Below are positions 1 to 10,849 of a stretch of DNA of 64,000 nucleotides, in pieces. Numbering within the stretch: the first letter of the stretch is position 1; each line of letters starts with the position of its first letter. The DNA comes from Diphasiastrum complanatum (taxonomy: Eukaryota > Streptophyta > Lycopodiopsida > Lycopodiales > Lycopodiaceae). The DNA lies in the NCBI GenBank assembly GCA_029204225.1, contig CM055096.1, positions 7,247,992-7,311,991 on the forward strand, in the 5' to 3' direction. Below the pieces are notes generated by a model that saw only the letters and a program-made list of their open reading frames with translations, had not been told where the DNA came from and did no database searches. Position numbers and translations under genes: made by a program.

Positions 1-470
1 TTTCAAGGAAACTCAAATTGTTTTCAAAAAAGTGTATTTTTTTGGGGTTTGTTTGCAAAATATTAAGACTTTCTGGGAACAAACACTTGAAGACTGGTAT
101 GCAGTTGTATCTTAGTCAGATTCAGCTGCTCACCTAGCTAAAAGAGTTACTTCCCAAGGAAACTCAAAAAATCTTGAAAAAAATTCATTTTTTTGGGGTT
201 TTTTTGCAAAATTTTAAGATTTTCTGGGAAAAAACCCTTGCAGACCTGTGTGAACTTGTATCTCAGTTAGATTCAGCTTTTCGCCATGCTACAAGAGTTA
301 CTTTCCAAGGAAACTTAAAAAATCTTGAAAAAAGTGCATTGTTTTGAGAAATTTTCTTGCCAAATTTTAAGATTTTTTGGGAACAAACCCTTGCAGACTG
401 GTATGCACTTGTATCTCAGTCAGATTCAGCTGTTCACCAGACTACGAGAGTTACTTCTCAAGGAAACTCA
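1..470. repeat. Tandem repeat, about 151-bp unit, three copies plus a partial
   Basis: The motif AAGGAAACTC or a close variant recurs at 5, 156, 307 and 460, a period of 151-153 bp. Each unit also holds a T-rich stretch with TTTGGGGTTT or a variant, the phrase AAGATTTTCTGGGAA and a segment like CTTGTATCTCAGTCAGATTC. The copies differ by scattered substitutions. The array probably starts before the window. The unit encodes nothing I recognise. Confidence 0.85.
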
Positions 471-474
471 GGTT

Positions 475-1450
475 GAGTACCATGAAGCAGAAGTGCTAAC
501 TACCTCTGATAATTGGATGAGTAAAGTAGAAGTGCTAACCACCTCTAAAAATCAGCTGATGGCAGCTGGGAAGATGGAAAGTGAAAAATTTCACCTTGTT
601 CCTTCACCCTTCTGAGAAGCTTGGGAAGATGTAACTGCTCACTCCAACAGTTGAGAAGATGTAAACGCGTGGGCTGCTCACTCCTTCACCTTGCTGGAAA
701 GAGAAGGATATCAAATGCAAATGGATGGATGAACGAGCTATAGATGATTGAAAATGAGTAGATGGGCCACCCTGCTCACTCCGTCATCCTTCTGAGAAAC
801 ACGTGGGCTGCAGGTAGATGGTGTTCAAAACACTCCTCCTTTGTCATATTGTAGGACAGAAAATGAGCTGACAAACTGCTCAAACACGGTTGATGGGTCG
901 TTTTAGCCTTTTGCTGTGCCCCCTACAGCTTATGCATGTTTCCAACAGATGGCACTTGCAAACGGCTGAAAACACCTCAAAACAACGGAAAACACCTGCT
1001 GATGGCACCTGCAAACACACCTAAAAACAACGGAAAACACTTGGAGACACTCTAGGTAGCAGATGATTACTTCCAACAAGTTGTTCTCTACATGCTAGAC
1101 AACAGACAACAGATGATGCACCCTCTATGATCTCACTAACACGCTGATGGCGTGCCCAAAATGTTGCTCTCCTGCTTCCCTCTCCTTCAAAAACATGCGA
1201 CTGCCCTCTACGATTGAGTTTCCATAAACCCTCTATGAACGTAAACCCCTTATGAGACCTCTTGAAGGAAAAATGCTTCCAAGAAAAATAGAAAGCAAAA
1301 AGCAAAAATAGTAAGCAACACAGAGACAACAACAAGCAAGGAAAGAAGAGTAGTAGAAGGATGGCCCTAAACCCTAGCAAGAAGGAATGAAAAAAAAAAA
1401 GTGCTAAAAGAAAGGGTGATGCTAAAAGGAAACAATATGGATATTAAAAC
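475..1450. other. Intergenic or retroelement leader, no gene recognised
   Basis: This stretch holds short dispersed repeats, such as AGAAGTGCTAAC at about 490 and 530 and a CACCTGCAAACACACC-like phrase near 1000. A minus-strand reading frame at 1021-1380 opens with TTG and a hydrophobic run, but I see no motif in it. Given the primer site at 1585, the stretch could be the leader of a minus-strand gypsy element. Confidence 0.35.
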
Positions 1451-1451
1451 A

Positions 1452-1530
1452 AAGCAAGAACGATAAAATCAGCTAGAAACGTAGAACAAGCAAGAACGAT
1501 ACGATCAGCTAGAAATGTAGAATAAGCAAA
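1452..1530. repeat. 36-bp tandem repeat, two copies plus a partial
   Basis: AAGCAAGAACGAT starts at 1452 and again at 1488. Both are followed by a CAGCTAGAAAYGTAGAA segment. A third degenerate copy follows from about 1524. Confidence 0.6.
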
Positions 1531-1584
1531 AACAAGAACAAGCAAAAATTGTAGCTAAAACATAGAGAAATCAATAAAAAGAGT

Positions 1585-1597
1585 GGCAACGGCGCCA
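1585..1597 (-). promoter_or_regulatory. Gypsy-type primer binding site (tRNA-Asp-like)
   Basis: On the minus strand the sequence reads TGGCGCCGTTGCC. This matches the primer-site core used by many plant Ty3/gypsy elements of the Athila/Tat type. It sits two bases from a TAACA terminus (plus strand TGTTAG at 1599), as expected between a 5' LTR and an internal region reading leftward. The LTR above it is cut short by copia gag sequence at about 1810. Confidence 0.5.
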
Positions 1598-1812
1598 ATG
1601 TTAGCTCTTTAGCATCCACACCGGCTATGGCTCCAACTAGATCGCGTTATGGCTTCTCCCAACTAACCCTCACTAAGGCTTTCCCAACTAGCTTAGATAT
1701 GGATACTAAAAAGACTATACAAGACTAATTCTTCATAGGTTGGAAGATTTTTCCGTGTGGCTATACTTGTCACAAACATTTGATGTGACTCACTCAAACT
1801 ATTCAATGTCAA

Positions 1813-2265
1813 CTACACGATCTCACGATCCTGTACTCGCTCTCCACCTGCTGCTAATTGGTCACGAATCTCTTTGATCTTCAGTAGGTGATCAACAACA
1901 GTTGCACCATCATCCATCCGCACTGTGTGTAGCTTCGTCTTCAAGAATAGCACTCGAGATGTGTTTGTGGTCTCAAACAATGCCTTCAACGTATCCCATG
2001 TTTCTTTTGGTCCTTCTAAATCCAAAATGTAGGGAATATCTGCATCTCTAACTGATAAGTTGATGATATTTTGTGCTTTTCATTTTCTCTTGTCAAATGT
2101 TTGTTGATCTTCTTCAATCACTGTCCTTGTCTCTTCACCTGTCACGATCTCCCATAGCTCCTTTTCCATCACAATATTTTTCAATTTGAATTTCCAAACT
2201 GCATAGTTGCCGGCTCCTTCCAATTTGCTTGACTCATTGAGGACACTCTCGCTTAGAGTTGCCAT
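1813..2265 (-). pseudogene. Copia gag polyprotein fragment (DUF4219/UBN2)
   Basis: Two minus-strand ORFs, 2265-2080 and 2025-1813, share one frame and are parted by one in-frame TGA. The first starts MATLSESVLNESSKLEG and carries the NYAVWKFKLKNI / EKELWEIV pattern of the N-terminal domain of copia gag. The second carries the UBN2-like block TWDTLKALFETTNTSRVLFLKTKL. The product would coat retroelement RNA in cytoplasmic particles. Only about 150 residues remain: zinc knuckle, protease, integrase and RT are missing. Its orientation and position fit the LTR and primer site at 3274-3549, so it is probably the remnant of that element. Confidence 0.8.
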
Positions 2266-2760
2266 TACTGAACAGATGAGTTCGGATCAAGTAATTTATC
2301 TCACCACAGAACTGTATATTTTTCTGGTTATACACCTGATATCGGAATGGAGTGCGGAAGTATGACTACTCATGATCCTCTTTAACTACATAGTTGTCGG
2401 CTCTTTCCAATTTGCTTGACTCATTGAGGACACTCTCGCTTAGAGTTGCCATTACTGAATAGATGAGTCCAGATCAAGTAATTTATCTCACCACAGAACT
2501 GTATATTTTTCTAGTTATACACATGATATCGGAATGGAGCACGGAAGTACGGTTGCTCAGGATCCTCTTTAACTTGTGCGCGTGGATCTGATATTGGAGC
2601 ATGCAATATCGGACTGGAGTGCGGATGTACAACTACTCAAAATTTTCTTAAGCTCGTGCGCTTGGATCTGATATCGGTATGGGCAATATCGGACTGGAGC
2701 GCGGATGTACGACTGCTCGGGTTTCTCTTCAGCTAGCGCGCTTGGATCCGATATTGGTAC
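2202..2760. repeat. 187-bp tandem duplication followed by 80-90-bp repeats
   Basis: The segment starting CATAGTTG at 2202 recurs at 2389, 187 bp on, and includes the start of the copia gag and its leader. Further right, ATATCGG plus a GGAGYGCGGA-type phrase recurs at 2339, 2526, 2606 and 2696. The leader of this copia element has therefore expanded in tandem, and the gag start codon context is duplicated (about 2265 and 2452). Confidence 0.8.
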
Positions 2761-3273
2761 GAAAAAAAAAAGATAATATAAGGACTTTTAGAGGGAATAT
2801 TCGAGATTCTCTACTTTACTCCTCTTTGTTTAGATCTCAAAATGTGTGATCATTCAAACAAACAGATATCAGTAATGTGAAAGTTATGAAGCCTCAAAGC
2901 TCTAAATGGCTGTACTAGACACTGTCTGGTGGGATTTGCAGTATCCTAAACAAACAAATGAGAGATTTCTTGGCACAACTCTTTGACAAATGACACTTTT
3001 CACAAAGACAAATTTTTTTTTTGTAAAACTTTTCTCACAATAGATTTTCGATCTGTCTGATGTTGCCTTGGCCTTTTCGATGCCTCCAAGACAGTGTCTT
3101 CGTTCCCCACTTATAACTGTGAGCTCCAAAACCTGCAAAATACATCAAGAAAGATTTCTTCCAGCTGTTTTTTTTGTCTCTCCAAGCTTTCACCTCCTGT
3201 GAAGGACTTTCTCACTTCGTTGCAGAGCTTGTGACAAGTTGTATCCACTGATTAGACACGCAGGACTATCGTA

Positions 3274-3285
3274 GCTCTGATACCA
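3274..3285 (-). promoter_or_regulatory. Copia primer binding site (iMet tRNA)
   Basis: The minus strand reads TGGTATCAGAGC, complementary to the 3' end of plant initiator-Met tRNA. It abuts the end of the LTR at 3286. Confidence 0.85.
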
Positions 3286-3549
3286 TGTTAACAATCAGAA
3301 ATGCAACATCAAGCATTCACCATAAGCAATCACAAAGTAGGGAGACGGAAGAAGAACACACAATATCACTCTATCACTCTAACACATACTGAATGCAAAA
3401 TGTACATATAAACCCTGAACCCTGATAGAGAGGGAGAACCTAGGAGTAGACTACTAGACTATCCTATGACTAGTTATAGCTAGTAATAAAGTACATCATA
3501 AACAGTAACTAGGAAGTGTAACAATGAAGTTTATCATTGATTTCTAACA
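3286..3549 (-). mobile_element. Copia 5' LTR, family A, copy 1
   Basis: The 264-bp segment starts TGTTA and ends TAACA, with the primer site directly at its inner edge. A related LTR lies at 24570-24803: both share an ATCACCATAAGCAATCAC-like block, a block near ATAAACCCTGAA and the end TTTATCATTG(A/G)TTTCTAACA. Its outer edge interrupts a gypsy protease ORF, so it inserted into an older element. A target-site repeat could not be confirmed because the other LTR is not present. Confidence 0.85.
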
Positions 3550-4740
3550 TAGCTTAATAGCAAAATTCATAGGCTTGATCTTTGTAAGGTCCCATTTTGC
3601 ACACAGCTTTGTAGAAATCAGATTAACTCCTGAACCACCATCTATCATAGCTTCTTCCTTAGGAAATTGTCTATGCTGTATCGGCAGAGTGATATTTTTT
3701 TGTTCACTTTCCCAAGCAGCTCCGACATGGAGTAGTTCATTAGATTCTTCAAATCTAGCACAAAAAAGTGGCTCTTGATGGACTTCTAGTTCTGGTTGAG
3801 TTAGCTTTTGTGCTACAACTTCTTTTGCTTTTGGCACTAACTTCAGGAACTCTCCCAATGAAATGTTGATCTTGCTAGACAAAATATTAATGAGCAGTTC
3901 TGTTTGCGGCGCTTCTGGTTCAATCATCTTGAAGGGTTCTTCATGATGATGCAACTGATCATTCCTATCTATACGTGAATTTCTTGGTGGCTGCAATGGT
4001 GAAGAACGAACTTTGGTTGTTGCTTTAGCAGCTTCAAGCTCCTCTTCTTGTTGCAGATGTTTAATCCACTGCCTCATATCCTAATATCTTTTTTTTTCTA
4101 CATGAAGATTTGGATAGACTCCATATGTTGTTGGTATATCAATTAACTATATAGAATCAGCAGGTACTAGATCCGCTACTGTTTTTTCCTGCTTTTGTGC
4201 TCTGGTGACGGCCATCAAGGGTACACTTGGTTTATTTTGAGCTATTGGTCTTTGCTTGATTGTTATCAAATTCACAGGAGCTGTAGCTGGTGGTGGCTTC
4301 GGTCTTGTTGGAAAGTCTTTATAGCAATGCCCATAACCACAATCATGATAGAATGGTAAATTTTTTTCTTTGGACATTCTGCAACTCTATGATTTTCTCC
4401 ACATGCAAAGCATCGAAGTGGTGCTCTGGTCCAGTTTCTACATGCTTGTTGTTGCGTGGCAGCATAGATAGCATATTGTTTTGAAGATCCATTTTCTTGA
4501 TCATTACCATAGTTCCATTCTTTGCACTTCTATACGGTCCTAGTTCCATCAAATTGGCAGGAGGTGCGGAGCGCTTTGGTGGGGCAGGTAAGGCTAAACG
4601 TTCCGAGTATCCAAGAGTAGATTGTCGAGGTCTGGCTACTGGATTTCTTCCATACTGTGGTTCTCGGTATCCCGTTTGGACATACCGTTGCTGAATTATC
4701 CAAGGATTGAAGTTGCTAAATTTTTGAGGATTGAACTATT
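3550..4740 (-). pseudogene. Gypsy gag-protease fragment
   Basis: Reading leftward, a proline- and arginine-rich gag tail runs from about 4740. A zinc knuckle follows (CFACGENHRVAEC, about 4380-4420), then a second degenerate knuckle-like stretch with DCGYGHC. A region to 3550 ends with the retropepsin signature AMIDGGSGVNLIS at about 3610-3650. Protein from this frame would process and package the element. A frameshift in the A-run after the first knuckle (about 4365-4378) and a stop region at 4080-4146 break it. The copia LTR at 3549 ends it just after the protease active-site loop. Confidence 0.75.
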
Positions 4741-5612
4741 CCACTTGGCAAGAATCAGAGTTCTATATCTTGAAGAAAATTTTGAAATTCAATCAATCGA
4801 TACTTCTCAAAAATGAAAAAAAAATTGGAATCCAAATCAGACTGTATCAGATTTGACCCAAATTTTGATAGATACTTGATTTGGAAAATAAGAACCTAAA
4901 AATAGAACTGGCGAAGATTCCCTAGGCGAAGATTGGCTCGGCAAAGATTCAACAGTGTTATTTTTGGAAAAAAAAACTTTCCGATCAGGCTTTTCTGACA
5001 ATTTCTAAGGAAATAACCTTTGCCAAACTCGCAGATTCAAAATCTGACACAGATAAAGCCAGGGTAAATCCGACGAAGGTTTCTGGCACACAAAAACATA
5101 GTTTATGTAGTTTGGCGAGGGTAAAAATCAAGATTTTCTATGATCTAGATAGGAAGAATGTTTGCCGAACTCAAAAATAGTATTTTACTATAAATAGAAG
5201 ATTCTCAAAACTCGCGAAGGTTTTGGTGAAGAATCAAGAGTAATACTGGTATTCTTGCAAAAAAGAGACTTTTTTTTGGCAAAAATATGGCAATATGACA
5301 ACATCACAGAGGATAAAGCTCTATTATGCAAATGAGGTTCTTCTGGAAAAATGGACTCTTCCACTCCTATATATACTTGGAGTGGTGGTCACTTACAAAA
5401 AGGCACTATGGGACATATAGACCATATAGGCTTAACTTAATTAAATTGGTACCATGGGACAAACCCCCAATGGACCATAAACAACTGAAATCGCTTAAGT
5501 TGAACTTATTCAAACTAGTTTAAGCTCCAATCTTCTAGACTTAGGCTTAGAACTAAACAACTTTAAGCCATTACAACATGGCGCAAAGGCGTAAACTTGA
5601 CTGATCCAGTTC
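4741..5612. other. Non-coding, probable gypsy leader/LTR remains
   Basis: No coding motif is seen. The stretch around 5420-5570 has CTTAA/TTAAG-rich phrases (TTCTAGACTTAGGCTTAGAA) that resemble part of the LTR-like region at 50150-50230. It may be a related LTR. Confidence 0.3.
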
Positions 5613-5628
5613 TTACCTAATTGCACAT

Positions 5629-6775
5629 TGAGGTGAGTATTTGACCTGAATTTTCTTTCTAGTCACTTCCATTTCATGACGGTCTAGTTGTAAGCTCTTA
5701 CGTTAAATCGGAATGGGATGTGAGATGTGTGCGACAGTTTTTTACACTTTGAAGGACGTTGTTATGGACGGTCTAGGAAAGTAAGCTTGTTGAGGGACTA
5801 ATTACGTCAAGTTTATAAAAACGAGGTCCTACGGATTTAAGTGTTGTTGATGGTTGCAATTTTCAGTTGTGATCATTGAAATTGATGACTACTTGTAAGT
5901 TTTGGTAGTGAATCGGTTTTTTAAGCATGAACTAGAGTTTAGTGTAGAACTACAATAATGAATGTCAAATGCTGTGGGGTTAATTAAGGTATGGATTGCT
6001 ATTTGGTTCTCGATGTTTAGTGAAAGCAAAACCAATTGTAACCATGGGTTATTAGCATGGTTTGGAAGAAATTATATGGATGCATTTTTGTAAAGGTGAA
6101 TGTGTTTTACTCTATGCTTGACTAGGATAGAAGTGTTAGTTTAAACCGCAATAAAACGTCAAGTTCAGAAGTATTTTTTTGGTTTTTGTCATTTATGAAG
6201 CGTGTCAACTGGATCTGACCTTTGTGAAACACTAGAGCGGGCCGTCCACCATCTGCGGTTGAAATATATTGTCCTTGTTAAGCATCGCACTAGTCACACC
6301 CATCGTCATTACTGTCTAGCAAAATACCTAGATGCGACGGTTGGTGAAAATACCACTGCCTATCAAACAAGGCAGTGTGTATAATTTGCACTCCACGAGC
6401 ACCTCATAGGCAATACATCGGTTTTAATCCCATGTAGTATTTTTACTAGCTGCAAGCTGAATTCAATGGGGAGAGAGACATTAGCAAGATCCTAGCGCGA
6501 ATTAGCAATTAGAAGTTTTTACGGAACCGTGACCCTAGAAAGCTACTGAATCATTGCACCAAAAGTACTAGCACCCCCTCCTTACAGTCATACTTCTGAG
6601 AGCCTGGAAAACTCTCATTGGCTCGGGAGCACGGGGTAACCGAGGAAGCCCCCAGGATTGGATGTGGCAGATCCTCCGTCACTCATGTAAGGCATAACCA
6701 CCATTAGTATTGGTGCACCTTGACTTTTTTAGGACTTTTTGGTTGGACCAATCCCTGCCGAAAATTGTCCTAACA
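5629..6775. repeat. 1.15-kb direct repeat, left copy (LTR-like)
   Basis: This segment matches 13151-14256 over its full length, by eye roughly nine bases in ten. It starts TGAGGTGAG and ends CCTAACA, so it has TG...CA ends, and the pair encloses 6.4 kb. No primer site follows it and no polypurine tract precedes the right copy. The similarity also begins about 15 bp before the TG (TACCTAATTG). A true LTR pair is therefore not proven. It holds about 43 bp, near 6270-6315, that the right copy lacks. Confidence 0.7.
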
Positions 6776-6909
6776 TAGCTGCATCTTCCAGGAGCTACTT
6801 GATAAGAGAATAGTGTTTGGTAGGTAGTCATACTAACAATGGTCTACAAATTTCATACGTCTCAGATTGCATGTGTTGTGCACAATTCTACTGTTTAGAC
6901 CATCAGTCG

Positions 6910-7026
6910 CAAGATAGCATGGTTGTACAAGCTACTAGTTCACACATTGTTTTCAGAAAATCAATATCAAGATAACATGGTTGTACAAGCTACTAGTACA
7001 CACGTTGTTTTCAAAAAATCAACATC
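6910..7026. repeat. 58-bp tandem duplication
   Basis: CAAGATA(G/A)CATGG starts at 6910 and 6968, followed each time by TTGTACAAGCTACTAGT. The two copies differ at a few positions. Confidence 0.75.
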
Positions 7027-7056
7027 AAGTATCACAGGTCGAAGTGGTTAGCATCA

Positions 7057-7683
7057 TGTGAAAGATTCAACTAAATTGATCATATTTGCTATATTTCCAT
7101 ATTTGGCATATTGAGGCCAACTTTGTTTTTAGACTTAGGAATTGACTTTTCAAAATTCATAAACACTTTTTGAAAGTGTGGAAAAGTTAGAAGGCGAGTT
7201 TGAGTAGATTCAAATTTGAATGTTGGATACTTTGAATCTAGACCCAAAAATAGTAGGGTTAGCATTTTGGATGGAAAGCCAAGTGGCCAAATAGGGCTTG
7301 GACCTGTTATAAAAGGATGTAACTCGTGGAGAGAGTAATCTTCTCTCTTCTCTATCTCATTTCATGCTTATACATGGTTCTCTTGGGTTCTACTATCCGT
7401 TGGTGCATTATACTTGTGATTGCATGCAATTTCATGTGTAGACTGATCTATAATTGCTATTTTCGGATCCACACATGTGAAATATAGTAGCTTGCTGGTT
7501 CTTTACAGACAACATTAGTACTTTATCATTTCATTCAAGTTTGATCAAGTTCTATTAGTGTTTGCATCTCATTTTGTGTGTAGATATTGATTTTTCTACA
7601 TTGGTGAGATTGGTTGTGTATTTCTCTCTCTAACCAAAGATCTTTCAAGTTGATTGGATATTAAGGATCTGAAAACTTTCACA
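7057..7683 (+). mobile_element. Copia 5' LTR, family B, copy 1
   Basis: The 627-bp LTR has perfect 8-bp ends TGTGAAAG / CTTTCACA and is followed at once by the primer site. A TATA box (TATAAAAGG) lies at 7308-7316, giving a promoter reading rightward. Related copies lie at 18769-19388 and 29426-29998. A short piece is at 25533-25588. Confidence 0.92.
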
Positions 7684-7695
7684 TGGTATCAGAGC
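7684..7695 (+). promoter_or_regulatory. Copia primer binding site (iMet tRNA)
   Basis: TGGTATCAGAGC directly follows the LTR end, as in plant copia elements. Confidence 0.9.
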
Positions 7696-7747
7696 TTGTG
7701 TTTCAGGCTATGAAGGAGGAAATCAGATCTATCAATGATTTGGCATT

Positions 7748-8570
7748 GATGATTTTAGTAGATTTTGTTGGATCTATCTACTAAAGAGCAAGGATGAAGT
7801 GTATGATGTCTTTATCAAGTCCAAGAATGCAAGTGAGAACCAGTTTTCCACAAAGATCAAGTGCTTAAGGAGTGACAATGGTGGTGAGTACATATCTACC
7901 AAGTTCAAGGACTTTTGTGATGAGCATGGGATCAAGAGGGAGTATACAACATCAAGGACCCCACCACAAAATGGAGTGGCTGAAAGGAAGAATAGGACTT
8001 TATGTGAAGTGCTAAAGCTATGAGGTTAAGTGCTAATCTTGACAAACCATTTTGGGATCAAGCTTTATTGTATGCCAATTTCTTGAGCAATGGGTGCCCA
8101 AGTGCTATTTTTGGATGGAAGGACACCTTTTGAGATGCTATTCAAGAGGAGGCCGAGTGTCAACTTTCTAAGAACCTTTGGATGCACATGCTATGTCAAC
8201 ATTACTCTTGATGATAGGACCAAGGAGGATCCATCTTCAAGAAGAGGTATTTTTGTTGGATATAGTGAGGTGAGTAAAGCCTACAAGATTTACATTCCTT
8301 CTATTAACAAAGTGATTGTTGGTAGAGATGTCATCTTTGATGAGGGGAACATTCCAAAAGTGTCTTCAAGCATGATTGATAGTAGTGTGGATGGATCTAA
8401 CATTCTTGATGTTGATTGAAAGGATCCTACTTTGGATGGTGATGACGATGGACCTTCATCAAGTCAAAAGCCAAGGAGAACATCAAGGGTCACATATGAT
8501 CAAAAGAGTAAGCAAATAGTTTCTGGAAATTATGTTGCTATCCTAACCTCTTTGGATGAACCACGTTGAC
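7748..8570 (+). pseudogene. Copia integrase fragment
   Basis: The frame begins at the first catalytic Asp (DDFSRFCWIYLLKSKDE). It continues through the second Asp in CLRSDNGGEY and the catalytic Glu in PPQNGVAERKNRT, so the D,D,E triad can be read. The tail has FGCTCYVNITLDDRTK and the GIFVGYSE motif typical of copia integrase C-termini. Two compensating frameshifts lie between about 8010 and 8110, and there is a TGA at 8416. The leader runs almost straight into integrase (about 50 bp after the primer site), so gag, protease and the integrase zinc finger were deleted. RT and RNase H are absent too. Confidence 0.85.
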
Positions 8571-8930
8571 ACAATTCCTGAGTGGTTCACAACTTTAACA
8601 ACCTATCTATCCATGCTAGAGACACCTGGCGGCATGACAACTCCAAAAAAATGAAAGTTATGTCTACCAGCCCTAAAGTTCGCTTTAATAGGGGCATATT
8701 GTATAGATGAGGAGTAGAAGGCTTGTACCTAAAATGCATCACTCTTGAAGAAGCCAAATTTATACTAGAGGAGTGTCACGATTCTGCCTATGGGGGCCAC
8801 TTTGCCGGCCAACTCACAGAGTAGAAAATTCTGAGGATGGGCTACTAGTGGCCTACGTTATCCAAGATGACCATTTACATGCCCAAAACTATGACAACTG
8901 TCAATGAGTGGACAAGATAGATAACAGGGT

Positions 8931-9740
8931 GTGATTGTTATTCCAATACATGCCTGTCTCCCCTTTGAAAAATGGGGCATCGACTTTGTTGGACCAATAC
9001 ACTCGGCTTTATCTAGCCGAAAATATTATATCATAGTGGCCACTGACTATTTCACAAAGTGGGCTAAGGCACGGGCTGTGGCCAAAGACAATGCAAAAGA
9101 AATCGCTTGGTTCTTGCTAGAACAGGTGATAGGCCGGTTCGGTACACCCAGAGAACTCATCTCTGACAGGGGTAAGCCTTGACCGATTAGCTGACGATCA
9201 AGCACCGAAAGAGCACACCCTACCACCCGCAAGCCAATGGTCAGTAGGCTGTGAGAATCAACAAACAACTGGTAGGTATTCTAAGAAAAACCGTATCAGG
9301 CCGACAGAGGGATTGGGACAAAAAACTGTATTCGGCATTGTGGGCATATAATGCCACCTATAAGACCAGTACCAACCACACATCCTTTTTTTTCTAGTGT
9401 ATGGCCAAGAATGTGTACTACCAATAGAAATAGAGCTCCCATCCTTGCAGTTTGCCATGAGGCACCACCTAGGCAAGAAAGAATCAATACAACATTGACT
9501 TGACACTTTACAAGACCTAGACGACCATCGACTAGCTGTCTTGAATCGCCAAGAAACCCACAAGAGGTGCATGACAAAAATGTGCGGGACTACCAATTCA
9601 CCCAGGGGCAGTTATTACTATTTTACGATGCTAGACACAAGCTGATGGCTCAAAAGTTGGGGCCACATTGGAATGTTTCATTGAACGGTGATATTTTTAA
9701 GCACCGAACCAACATAAATAAGATAAAAGCTTACCGTAGT
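8931..9740 (+). pseudogene. Gypsy integrase fragment
   Basis: The clear part is the integrase core: FEKWGIDFVGPIHSA, ATDYFTKWAKARAV, then FGTPRELISDRG with the second catalytic Asp. After a stop at 9181 the reading shifts frame several times, through VYGQECVLPIEIELPSLQ near 9395-9450 and a degenerate C-terminal region with FYDARHK to about 9740. The expected catalytic Glu region (the phrase after DDQAPKEHT) is damaged. It would have joined element cDNA to the chromosome. It follows a copia piece and precedes an RNase H domain, an unusual order for a gypsy pol. Confidence 0.8.
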
Positions 9741-9784
9741 TAAAGAGAAGCCGAAGTCACCTATATAGTGTGTAACACCTTTTC

Positions 9785-10420
9785 TTGTTCACCTTTTCAG
9801 GTATTAGAGTGAACGGCCTAGAGGCATCACGGAGACTGGGAACACACAAAGAATCAGAAGTAGCCCTAGTGACCTTGTACATATACATTAAACGGAAGGG
9901 TGCGAGAAAACCCAAACAAAAATTCATAAAACCAAGAAAAATACAAAAAGATTATTGTTGTGATATAGAACCTACCCAGGAATTTGGGACATACACGTTG
10001 AAGGTAGACGGAGCCTGTAGACATTCAAATAGAGAAGGTGCCATAGGAGCAATATTTCAAAATCTCAATGGGACTGAACTAGCCAGTATACAAGTCCTAT
10101 TAGGGAAAGGATTCACGAACAACACTGTCGAATACAAAGCCCTTTTAATAGGTCTACAAATGACCATGCGAGTTGTGCAAACTATAGACGGTTCTGAATT
10201 ATGGGAGTCTCACACCTCCTAATTCGAGGTATGACCGACATATATCAGCTCAAAAGCAGGACCTTACAGCCTATGCAATCGCCATCAGTGAATACACTAG
10301 AGAGTTTTTCCACATCGAATGGATGCATATTCCACGAGCACAAAATCAACGTGTTGATAGTCTAGCTGCGATAGCCTACGACCACGATCATTACTGGCAA
10401 TGTGATCCAGGTAGGGTAAT
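9785..10420 (+). pseudogene. RNase H domain downstream of gypsy integrase
   Basis: The frame from about 9960 gives YTLKVDGACRHSNREGAIGA, with the first catalytic Asp in VDGA. It then gives NNTVEYKALLIGLQM, with the Glu, as in RNase HI folds of the plant 'aRNH' type. After a stop at 10220 another frame carries HIEWMHIPRAQNQRVDSLAA, with the last Asp in RVDSL. The likely role is removal of the RNA strand during reverse transcription. The position after integrase suggests the second, captured RNase H known in Tat-like gypsy elements rather than the RT-linked domain. Rearrangement is the alternative. Confidence 0.7.
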
Positions 10421-10849
10421 CCTTTTGCCCATAACCATTGTTGCAGAGCTATGGACAATCCTGAAAGCCCAAGCATGGTATATAATTCGAGATCAGAAGT
10501 CTGGTAAACCAAGTAGGTCTAGAGAATCCTTAACTCCTAGCCCAATTACATCAGCTAATGAGCCATGAACTATCTAGAACTTGTTTTAGGTCACACCATA
10601 GGAGCATAACCTATGGGTTAATGCACATGGCCTAGTATACAATAAAAACACATGTCCTAGCACAAACCTGACAAATACATATGGAGGGGGAGAGGGGTGT
10701 AAAGTTCAAAGATTTTGTATATTCAACAGGTTGTATATTCATATATATAAATGCTAAAACATAGGTGATGGAATTCACTTTTAAAAAGAGTATGGAAGAC
10801 CCACAGAGCAGTAATCAGCCCGACCAACGCCATAGAAAACTGATGAGGT

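Noticed and set aside
1021-1380. 119-codon minus-strand frame with a hydrophobic start
   Set aside because: It begins with TTG, has no known motif, and lies in likely retroelement leader sequence.
9047-9596. Three minus-strand frames over the gypsy integrase
   Set aside because: They are antisense shadows of the plus-strand integrase reading.
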